From Kiritimatiellota bacterium (lineage in GTDB: Bacteria > Verrucomicrobiota > Kiritimatiellia > RFP12 > UBA1067): 49,888 bases of DNA. Each line of letters starts with the position of its first letter. The first letter of the stretch is position 1. The stretch is taken from the NCBI GenBank assembly GCA_009778475.1, contig WRJS01000014.1:1-49888 (forward strand), written 5' to 3'. Both the position numbers and the translations under genes were made by a program. Of this stretch, positions 10,364 to 16,853 are shown piece by piece. The notes below the pieces were generated by a model that saw nothing but the letters and a program-made list of their open reading frames with translations, was not told the DNA's origin and ran no database searches.

Positions 10364-10912
10364 CTATCTCTTTATCATCCCGATTTCGCGGGCGTAAGCG
10401 AACATACCCCCTGCCTCGACCACGGGCGCGACCGCCCCGACGGGCTTGAGCGCGAACACCGCGCCATCCGACAGGCGCGTGACGGTACTTGCGGCGATGT
10501 CCACCTCCGCCTCGTCGCCGGTCTTGAATTCGCCGCACAGGCGCGCCTCCGACTCCAACGGGAACACCTCGCCCGTGGCGACGGCGTTGCGGAAGAAGAT
10601 GCGTGCGTAACTCTGCGCCACAACCGCCTTCGCGCCAGCCGCGCCCAGCGCGATGGGAGCGTGCTCACGCGACGACCCGCAACCGAAGTTGCGCCCGCCG
10701 ATGACGATCGGGTACGGCGTCGTGCCGTCCGCGTTCGCCGCAAACTTCGGAAAGCCCTCCGGCAGCCCCGCCAGCGCGTAAGAGCCGAGCTTGCGGTACT
10801 CCTCGGGTATCGTCGGCACGAGGTTCAGGTAACACGCGGGGATTAACAGGTCCGTGTCGATGTTGTCCTCCAGCACATACACGGGTCCGCGGATAACAGT
10901 TGGTTTAGACAT
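10364..10912 (-). CDS. leuD: 3-isopropylmalate dehydratase small subunit (LeuD-type)
   Basis: Swivelling domain of an aconitase-superfamily dehydratase that isomerises 2- to 3-isopropylmalate in leucine synthesis (or homoaconitate if of the archaeal type). Landmarks: DNIDTDLLIPACYLN, GGRNFGCGSSREHAP and SYARIFFRNA. It has 182 residues from the ATG at 10912, which stands eight bases after GGAG; two upstream in-frame ATGs are poorly placed. It follows a small membrane-protein gene by 26 bp on the same strand. Its large subunit partner is most likely the leuC-type gene at 45983, about 35 kb away, which is unusual because these are normally adjacent. Confidence 0.88.
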   Translation of the reverse strand: MSKPTVIRGPVYVLEDNIDTDLLIPACYLNLVPTIPEEYRKLGSYALAGLPEGFPKFAANADGTTPYPIVIGGRNFGCGSSREHAPIALGAAGAKAVVAQSYARIFFRNAVATGEVFPLESEARLCGEFKTGDEAEVDIAASTVTRLSDGAVFALKPVGAVAPVVEAGGMFAYAREIGMIKR

Positions 10913-10938
10913 TTTCATTTCTCCTTTTTTCAACGGGT

Positions 10939-11451
10939 TCACTTTTTTCGAAATTTATAGACATCTTTCAGCACGATGTTATCAGGAACGCCAAGCGCGT
11001 GCCTTTTTTGCGTAAATTCTTCCTGTGTTAGATGTCCATATACTTCTGGGATGCTTGTGTCAAGAATCCAATAATCGAAAACATCATGAGCCGGTTGCAT
11101 ATACGTGCTATTGGGATCATCTGGGTAGCGTCGCTCCAATTCATTTCGCTTGGCGATAATAAACCGCTTGTCATGTCCAATTTCCACAACTTTTGTTGGG
11201 ATGTGAGGTGTGGTATCATTCCAGATTCTAGTTGGAGGTACGACTATTATCTGATGTACCGAGGAACGGAAAAGTAAATAACCCCCGCAAAGCTCCGCTT
11301 CAAAATCATCAGTGCCAGGACCAACGTTTGCACACATGATAAACATGAAAGCGATTCCTATACACAACAAGGCAAATCCAACGCCCAAACACCCGATGAT
11401 GCTTGTAATGCCATCATGTGTTTTCTTTTGTTGGTCTTTTTCCTCAGTCAT
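10939..11451 (-). CDS. Small membrane-anchored protein, DUF3997-like
   Basis: 170 residues with one hydrophobic helix at about 19-40 (SIIGCLGVGFALLCIGIAF and onward), then a soluble domain. The segment CGGYLLFRSS..QIIVVP, followed by DKRFIIAKRN, YWILDT, VYGHLTQEEFTQKR and PDNIVLKDVY, resembles the DUF3997 family of small, often lipoprotein-like proteins of unknown function; this assignment is from memory of the pattern only. AAAGGAG precedes the ATG. It lies upstream of leuD but has no evident metabolic link. Confidence 0.75.
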   Translation of the reverse strand: MTEEKDQQKKTHDGITSIIGCLGVGFALLCIGIAFMFIMCANVGPGTDDFEAELCGGYLLFRSSVHQIIVVPPTRIWNDTTPHIPTKVVEIGHDKRFIIAKRNELERRYPDDPNSTYMQPAHDVFDYWILDTSIPEVYGHLTQEEFTQKRHALGVPDNIVLKDVYKFRKK

Positions 11452-11504
11452 TCTAAACTCCTTTCCCGTATGTGTCCCGTGGTGTAATGCGATAGCTCCG
11501 CCTT

Positions 11505-11564
11505 CATAAACTCACGCTTCGCCTCCTGCGTTCCTTTCAAATCGTCTCATCGTCCTTGGGTTCG
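11505..11564 (-). repeat. Accessory-region repeat, copy A, spanning the stop codon of the DUF1016 gene
   Basis: About 60 bases align with copy B at 15037-15107, most strongly over TTTCAAA.CGTCTC.TC and CTCACG.TTCGCC. In both copies the repeat covers the end of a reading frame finishing ..KDDET(I/F)-stop on the minus strand. Copy B has 11-12 extra bases in the middle. Confidence 0.6.
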
Positions 11565-12637
11565 AGGAAATAATCAACCTGCCGCTGGACGTTCCCGCCC
11601 GTGAGCGACTTGCGGCGGGCAAGGCACTCTTTCGCCTCGTGAAGGATTGTTCTGATCTTTTCCTCCAGCAACGCCTTCGGGGGAAGGTTCGTCCAGTATT
11701 CCGCGACGGCAATCCCCGCCTTGTCCATCTCCAGCAGTTCAATCTGATTCCGGCTGGCTTGGGTACATAAGATCAACCCGATAGGTTCATTTTCACCTTC
11801 TTGGCGTTCGTATCGGTTCAGCCATTTCAGGTAGAACTCCATTTGCCCTTTATACTGCGGGATGAACTTGCCGACCTTTAACTCCACCGCCACGAGGCGT
11901 TTTAACAGGCGGTGGTAGAAGAGCAAATCGAGCGTGAAGTCCTCGTCGTCCATCGTCATGCGCTTCTGCCGCTCCACGAACGTGACCCCGTGACCAAACT
12001 CAAGGATGAAACGCTCGAGTTCCGTCAAGATGGCTTTCTCCAAATCCGCCTCAAGGAAATTCTCTTTCAGCCCCAGAACGTCCAGCAGGTACGGGTCTTT
12101 GAACACGTTGAACGGGACGACGGATTTCTCCGTCAGCGAGGCATTGGCAATCTCCTGCCGCTCGTAGGCTTTGCGGGAGATTTGGCGACGCAATTCAAGT
12201 TTCCCCAAATGCCGAGCCGCCGCATCGTTGGCATAATACAACCTCGCCTCGTGCGACGGAAGCGGCAACAACTCAATAAAATGCGACCAACTCAATTGTG
12301 TCGCCAGCGGCGACACAATCTCTATATCTGTAAACTCCTCCGCGAACTGAACCATGCGTCGCAGGTTTCGCAACTCAAAACTCTTACCATACCGTTCAAC
12401 CAATTGTTGCGCCAGTAGCGCAACAATTCGTTTGCCATACTCCCCTCGCCCGCCGCCAAGCACGACCGTATTGATGTGCCGCCCGATTTCCCAATACATC
12501 AGCGTCACCTCGCGGTTGGCGTATGCCCCCGCGCGGGACTTGCGAGTCTCGATGATTCCCGCGATGCTCGCGAACAGCGAACGTTCGTCTATCTGCACAT
12601 CGACCACCCCGGTAATCTCTTTCTTTCTCTTGCTCAT
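11537..12637 (-). CDS. DUF1016 (YhcG-type) PD-(D/E)XK nuclease
   Basis: 366 residues. The N-terminal DUF1016 domain is shown by YWEIGRHI, YGKRIVALLAQQLVERYG, LRRMVQFAEEF and LSWSHFIELL; the C-terminal half is the predicted PD-(D/E)XK nuclease with FTLDLLFYHRLLKRLVAVELKVGKFIPQ split as D...(x)n...ELK, followed by GQMEFYLKWLNRYE and GLILCT. Such proteins occur in defence islands and near restriction systems; their biological target is unsettled. I prefer the ATG at 12637 (AGG seven bases before); an in-frame ATG at 12652 is also possible. It is the last gene of the minus-strand accessory block. Confidence 0.87.
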   Translation of the reverse strand: MSKRKKEITGVVDVQIDERSLFASIAGIIETRKSRAGAYANREVTLMYWEIGRHINTVVLGGGRGEYGKRIVALLAQQLVERYGKSFELRNLRRMVQFAEEFTDIEIVSPLATQLSWSHFIELLPLPSHEARLYYANDAAARHLGKLELRRQISRKAYERQEIANASLTEKSVVPFNVFKDPYLLDVLGLKENFLEADLEKAILTELERFILEFGHGVTFVERQKRMTMDDEDFTLDLLFYHRLLKRLVAVELKVGKFIPQYKGQMEFYLKWLNRYERQEGENEPIGLILCTQASRNQIELLEMDKAGIAVAEYWTNLPPKALLEEKIRTILHEAKECLARRKSLTGGNVQRQVDYFLEPKDDETI

Positions 12638-12707
12638 TATCTGCCTCGTCATTCAAAAACTCAAATACCCCTCGGTTCGATGATATGCCCCGTCAATGGT
12701 GATCGGC

Positions 12708-12803
12708 TCATACTGTGACGGTGATGATCTGTTTAATTCCTTTGACGAACGAACCGTAAGGTGGCGGGTTGCTTCCCTTTTTCATATCATCTGATTTAGA
12801 CAT
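12708..12803 (-). CDS. Possible small ORF, 31 aa
   Basis: Begins MSKSDDMKKGSNPPPYGSF and ends IITVTV. GAGGAA stands six bases before the ATG, a good ribosome site. It overlaps the end of the 71-codon frame at 12782 and precedes the DUF1016 gene on the same strand. No family recognised; it may be the remnant of a larger gene. Confidence 0.35.
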   Translation of the reverse strand: MSKSDDMKKGSNPPPYGSFVKGIKQIITVTV

Positions 12804-12997
12804 CGGGATTCCTCACGCAGGGCGTTACCTTCGATGAAACGGCGGAAAATTTTGGCGACACCCCCGAAAACCTGACTGGAGCGGACGGCGTTTGCCGTGC
12901 TGACGAGCGTCGCCAAATCGGAGAACGGGACGCCTATGATGGTTAGGTTTTCTCGGTCTATGGGGATGGGGATGTCGCAGAGTTGGTCGTAGTTCAT
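12782..12997 (-). CDS. Possible small ORF, 71 aa, perhaps a gene remnant
   Basis: Begins MNYDQLCDIPIPIDRENL. The hydrophobic stretch LTIIGVPFSDLATLVSTANA is followed by KIFRRFIEGNALREE. That last part resembles, on the DNA level, the frame just upstream of the HD gene (14700-14735: LRRRFIEDNTLN), suggesting two diverged pieces of a common sequence. No clear ribosome site. I do not recognise a family. Confidence 0.35.
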   Translation of the reverse strand: MNYDQLCDIPIPIDRENLTIIGVPFSDLATLVSTANAVRSSQVFGGVAKIFRRFIEGNALREESRCLNQMI

Positions 12998-13074
12998 TTT
13001 TTAGTGTTTTCTTTTTTCTGTAACCCATACCAAAATTGTAGTTGGCAATAGTTTTTATCGCTGCTAACACTTGA

Positions 13075-14694
13075 TTATTGCTGGAGAAAATCATGTATGT
13101 TCTCATTGACATACTGGACGAAATATTCAAGAACTCGATTCATGATGGCTTTATCTTTTACAAAAACATAAAATGCGACATCGCCACACAGTAACTTATA
13201 ATCACGAGGGGGCAGCAATTCTTTCAGTTTATAAGCTTTCTTTGTCCCATTTTCGTTTTTATAGATATATAATTCTGAAATATCATAAAAATTATTTTGT
13301 TTGTGAGGGATTGCTAATTCGCCTTTGCGAATGGATAATTTTTCTTCTATATGTGTTTGTAAAGAACTTCTCGCTTCGTCATTTTGAACAAACTTGGGCA
13401 CTTTATCTCGATTAATATCAGAAAATCGCTTTAAAAACTGATTATAATCAAACAATGTTTTCCAACTCGTCTTCAAAAAAGTTCTGTCCGTTAACTGGTT
13501 TAGTAATATTGGCGTGGTTGCATGAATATTCTCGTCTTTTGACCGACATAAATTAGTTGCTCTTTGTATGTAATAGTACACATCATTATCTGTAACTTTT
13601 TTATCTGCTATTGCCTCACAGCTAAATAATTCTTTTTTGTTTACAGCCTCTGGATACAAAGAAGGGTTGCTAAATAAATTATTCTCCTCTTGGTATAAAG
13701 AGAATAAGTGTGATAGACACTGAGCATATAAGTAATCAGTATAAACAACGATGTGATGATTACATACCCACATATAAAGACTATCTCTACAATCAATCAG
13801 TTTTTTTAATGAAGATAAAGCTCCTATTTTAAAACAAACATGCTTTGTTTCGGATATAGCTAAAAATGACAAAATTCTTTGTTTATCAATAAATCCGCCA
13901 ACATTTCCTGTCATATAGTTGTCTCTCATCAAATAGTCCATTTTATCAACATCAAACGTTCCGTTTATCAATTCAATAATAATATTTCTATCCCAAAAGT
14001 TTCTCCAACTCTTGGCTTCGCGACCACAATACTTTGTTCCTGTAATTATTCTACAAATAAAATCCAAGTCTAATTGAATTCTCGGATTTTTTAGGCTAGA
14101 AAAAATCGAATTCAACTGCTCTCGGAAATTCTTCGCAATCACATAACATGACATCAACTCGTGTGCAGAACCTTTTTCCGTTGACGCTTTATCGACTCCA
14201 AAGGTCGATAAATTAGTTTCAATCTCTTCCTTCACATAAAACTTTTCTCCAATGTGTGATAATGGGGCATGTCCAACATCGTGTAGAAGGGCAGCGTATT
14301 GCAAGTGCATTTGGAGAAAAAGCAAGCGGTCTTCAATACTATGTTCCCTTAAGAAGTCAGAGTGTCCAAGTATATGCTCCTCGATATTTGATTTTAACTC
14401 TTTGGAAATATGGCAATAAGCGTCATTTGCCAACTTCATTACCCCTAATGAATGTTCAAATCTTGTGTGATTTGCAGACGGGAAAAGATGCCGTGCTGTC
14501 AGCTGACCAATGAACTTTAATCTTTGAAAAGATGCAGTATCGATAATTGATTCCACGTCTTGATCTATTTCAACATAACCATGTACAAGGTCAAAAATAA
14601 TTTTTATTTTGTTTTCCACAACAGAAACCCCATCTTTCCTTTTCTCTACCCCCGTCAGTAGTTTTACCCCCTCCTGTTCGTCCGACTTTCTCAC
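13075..14694 (-). CDS. HD-domain phosphohydrolase, SAMHD1/dGTPase-like, AT-rich
   Basis: 539 residues. The HD metal site is complete: His81 in TRFEHSLGV, His138-Asp139 in ALLHDVGHAPLSH, and Asp250/Asp253 in FDVDKMDYLMRDN, the layout of SAMHD1 and related dNTP triphosphohydrolases. FQRLKFIGQL and the LFPSANH segment are also typical. A C-terminal region of about 200 residues has no recognised domain. Base composition is strikingly AT-rich compared with all neighbours, which indicates recent transfer. Start: the GTG at 14694 is used; a later in-frame GTG just before ENKIKIIFDLVHG is an alternative. Neighbours are DUF4143 and DUF1016 genes, so a role in defence (nucleotide depletion) is plausible but inferred. 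Confidence 0.85.
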   Translation of the reverse strand: MRKSDEQEGVKLLTGVEKRKDGVSVVENKIKIIFDLVHGYVEIDQDVESIIDTASFQRLKFIGQLTARHLFPSANHTRFEHSLGVMKLANDAYCHISKELKSNIEEHILGHSDFLREHSIEDRLLFLQMHLQYAALLHDVGHAPLSHIGEKFYVKEEIETNLSTFGVDKASTEKGSAHELMSCYVIAKNFREQLNSIFSSLKNPRIQLDLDFICRIITGTKYCGREAKSWRNFWDRNIIIELINGTFDVDKMDYLMRDNYMTGNVGGFIDKQRILSFLAISETKHVCFKIGALSSLKKLIDCRDSLYMWVCNHHIVVYTDYLYAQCLSHLFSLYQEENNLFSNPSLYPEAVNKKELFSCEAIADKKVTDNDVYYYIQRATNLCRSKDENIHATTPILLNQLTDRTFLKTSWKTLFDYNQFLKRFSDINRDKVPKFVQNDEARSSLQTHIEEKLSIRKGELAIPHKQNNFYDISELYIYKNENGTKKAYKLKELLPPRDYKLLCGDVAFYVFVKDKAIMNRVLEYFVQYVNENIHDFLQQ

Positions 14695-14762
14695 ATTTAA
14701 GGTGTTATCCTCAATGAAACGTCGGCGAAGGTCGAAGTCGGCATCCTGAGGATGGTGAACAT

Positions 14763-14873
14763 TTACACAGATGATATCGCCTCGGCGGCGGATGTGTCAA
14801 TCAAGAGTCCAAGCAGTGAATTCGTTTTGAGATTCGCTGGTTCGCGATTCTGGTTCTGTTCTTGCGGTGACAT
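14763..14873 (-). CDS. Possible small ORF, 36 aa
   Basis: Begins MSPQEQNQNREPANLK and ends with LLGLLIDTSAAEAISSV. GGGGA lies five bases before the ATG. It sits upstream of the HD gene on the same strand; the 70 bases between contain a frame ending RRRFIEDNTLN that resembles part of the 12782-12997 ORF. No family recognised; an antitoxin-like or leader peptide role cannot be judged. Confidence 0.35.
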   Translation of the reverse strand: MSPQEQNQNREPANLKTNSLLGLLIDTSAAEAISSV

Positions 14874-15036
14874 AAGTTCCCCTTTCTTAAAAAAGATTCA
14901 TCTGAAAAAACATTCTAAAATTATGGATTAAAGCGTTTCTAAAAGCAAGCAAGGAATGTGGGGCAACCTTAATCCCTCGGGGCGGCGATACGCCCTTCCT
15001 GCGCACGTCCCATAGTGCGACGTGATAACCCCCATT

Positions 15037-15107
15037 TTCAACCTCACGTTTCGCCATACGTTGCTCTCCCGCGTTCTTTTCAAAACGTCTCGTCATCTTT
15101 GGATTCG
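15037..15107 (-). repeat. Accessory-region repeat, copy B
   Basis: Diverged copy of 11505-11564, covering the end of the 45-residue ORF (..KDDETF-stop). Between it and the 36-residue ORF (14874-15036) I see only a short frame without a convincing ribosome site. Confidence 0.6.
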
Positions 15108-15217
15108 GTATCCCTGCGGGATGTCGGGACGCTGGATTTGTTTTTTTGGTTGACCTCCACCCATTCGGCACGGATGGCTGTGAGCGCACAAAAATCATTT
15201 GAACTCGATATGCTCAT
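15080..15217 (-). CDS. Possible small ORF, 45 aa, overlapping the DUF4143 ATPase stop
   Basis: Begins MSISSSNDFCALTAIRAEW and ends TESKDDETF. Its ATG overlaps the ATPase stop codon (ATGA), so it could be translated by coupling. The last codons and the stop lie in repeat copy B, and match the end of the DUF1016 protein (KDDETI). It may be a deletion remnant carrying the tail of a lost gene. Confidence 0.4.
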   Translation of the reverse strand: MSISSSNDFCALTAIRAEWVEVNQKNKSSVPTSRRDTESKDDETF

Positions 15218-16557
15218 TGTGTTTTATCCTTCCCCAACAGCCAGTCCGCCACGTTCAGTTTGCGGATGCCGTCATAGACGGGGTTGAAGTCGATGTCGGT
15301 GGTTAGCAGGTACTTCGGGTTGGAGTCCCGGATCGCCCTCAGCGGCGCAAGTTCGCGCTCCAAGGTTTTCGGGTCGATCGTCGAAAACGCCACTTGGAAA
15401 TAGGCGACATTCCTGTCGTGGTCAATGACCACGAAATCAATTTCCTGCCCGTTCCATTTGCCGACGTGGACGTTGACGTAGCGCCGCCGCAGTTCAAGGT
15501 ACACCATGTTCTCAAGCAGATGCCCCAGATCCGCAGACTTGCCCTTTGCCAGGCGCACCTTGCGGAACCCCGTGTCCGACAGGTAATATTTGTCGAGCGT
15601 GCGCAACAAGCCCTTGCCCTTCAAATCGTAGCGAGACACCTTGTAAAACAGGTACGACTCGGTCAAATAGTCGAGGTACTGGCTCACCGTCTTGTTGTCG
15701 ATGGGCATATTTTCAGCCTTGAACGCCTTGGCAATCGAACTGGGCGAAACCAGCGAGCCGATGGAATCCATCAGGAAATCAACCAGTTTCCGAAATGAAG
15801 CCTGTGCGTAAATTTCATGCCGCTGGAAGATGTCCTTTTCAATGATGGTGTCCAGAACGGATTGCAGAAACCCTTTGCTTTGCTCTTGGTCGTCGGCGCC
15901 CAAACCAACGGCGTAAGGCATCCCGCCGTCGTACTGGAAATCGAACATGCGCTCGTTCATGACCATTCCGACGGGAAGGACACCGCCTTTCGCTAAATTC
16001 CCAAAACTTTCTTTTTTTGAAAGTTTTAGGAATTTAGCCTTGGCGTCATCGTCAGGGCTAATTTGTTGCGGTTCGCCATAGAGGCGTTGAAATTCGTCAT
16101 ACTCGCTGTACGAGAAGGGCAGGACTTCGGTCGGGATGTACCGCCCCGTCAACAGCGTCGCTAATTCGCCGGAAAGCAGGTGGGCGTTGGAGCCGGTGAT
16201 GTACACATCGCAATTCGGCTTGATGTACAGGCTGTCCACGAGACGCTGGAAGTCCGCAACATTTTGAACCTCGTCGAGGAAGATGTAATTCATCTTATCG
16301 GCGACGAGCCTGTTTTTGATGTGGGTGTGAACCTGGAAAATGTCGCCCAGCGCCAGCGTCTCCAAATCCTCAAAATTATAAAACTGGATTTGCTTGCGCG
16401 TCACGCCCTTTTGACGCAACTCGTCCGCGAACATCTGCAAGAGCGTGGACTTCCCCGCGCGACGCACCCCCGTGATGACCTTGATGACGTCCCTGTCCTT
16501 CAGGTCGCGGAGCCGTTGCATATACCGTCTGCGCTCGACAAGCCGTTTCGCTTTCAT
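15214..16557 (-). CDS. AAA ATPase with DUF4143 domain, carrying a repeat-encoded insertion
   Basis: 447 residues. Walker A GVRRAGKST (Lys36), Walker B YIFLDEVQNV, sensor TGSNAHLLSG, then TGRYIPTEVLPFSYSEY; the C-terminal DUF4143 nuclease-like domain has ENMVYLELRRR and GKWNGQEIDFVV. Family members normally go from the PFSYSEYDEF segment to an FxxY.GGMPYAV segment within about 25 residues; here an extra stretch of roughly 30 residues (FLKLSKKESFGNLAKGG and onward) is inserted at about 172-204, and its DNA is a 20-bp hairpin (15992-16038). Function of the family is unknown; it is frequent in accessory regions of gut anaerobes. Fusion to no other domain. Confidence 0.87.
   Translation of the reverse strand: MKAKRLVERRRYMQRLRDLKDRDVIKVITGVRRAGKSTLLQMFADELRQKGVTRKQIQFYNFEDLETLALGDIFQVHTHIKNRLVADKMNYIFLDEVQNVADFQRLVDSLYIKPNCDVYITGSNAHLLSGELATLLTGRYIPTEVLPFSYSEYDEFQRLYGEPQQISPDDDAKAKFLKLSKKESFGNLAKGGVLPVGMVMNERMFDFQYDGGMPYAVGLGADDQEQSKGFLQSVLDTIIEKDIFQRHEIYAQASFRKLVDFLMDSIGSLVSPSSIAKAFKAENMPIDNKTVSQYLDYLTESYLFYKVSRYDLKGKGLLRTLDKYYLSDTGFRKVRLAKGKSADLGHLLENMVYLELRRRYVNVHVGKWNGQEIDFVVIDHDRNVAYFQVAFSTIDPKTLERELAPLRAIRDSNPKYLLTTDIDFNPVYDGIRKLNVADWLLGKDKTQ
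15992..16038. repeat. Perfect-stem hairpin element within the DUF4143 ATPase gene
   Basis: Two 20-base arms (15992-16011 and 16019-16038), starting GCTAAATTCC and ending GGAATTTAGC, are complementary with one mismatch (G-T wobble possible in the transcript) around a loop of seven T. AT-rich and unlike the other repeat families in the window. It remains in frame and encodes KFLKLSKKESFGNLAK. Confidence 0.8.
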
Positions 16558-16817
16558 GGCGTGGGGGTTCCTTCCCTAATTTTCTGTTTTCTGTTTCGCA
16601 CATTCGTCATGCCCTATCCTCCAAAACAGTTTCACACAGTATGCCACATCACCCGCCACATGGCAAACCAAAACGGTAACGCACGGCATCCTCGTTTTGC
16701 GATGCCCTTCCCTTCGTTGGATATTGGACATTCCGTCTTTGTTATCTACCCCGAAATACGTTTTGTTTTTTACATACTGGAAGTGTTTGTTTGTAGTGTT
16801 TTTTATCGGTTTTCTGT

Positions 16818-16847
16818 TTGCGGAGGCTATGCCCCAATTGCTATACT
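16818..16847 (+). promoter_or_regulatory. Promoter directly at the start of the repeat-protein gene
   Basis: TTGCGG, 18-base spacer, TATACT. The -10 box ends six bases before the ATG at 16854, so if this is the promoter the mRNA would be essentially leaderless. The rest of 16558-16817 shows no gene. Confidence 0.4.
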
Positions 16848-16853
16848 CCCTAC

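Noticed and set aside
14887-15057. 56-codon minus-strand frame (MAKREVENGGYHVALWDV..)
   Set aside because: No ribosome site, composition ordinary for noncoding, and its first part belongs to the repeated block shared with 11505. Mentioned only as gap content.
11505-15107. Integron-like attC sites bounding small cassettes
   Set aside because: The 60-base repeats lack the RYYYAAC / GTTRRRY core pair and no integron integrase is present.
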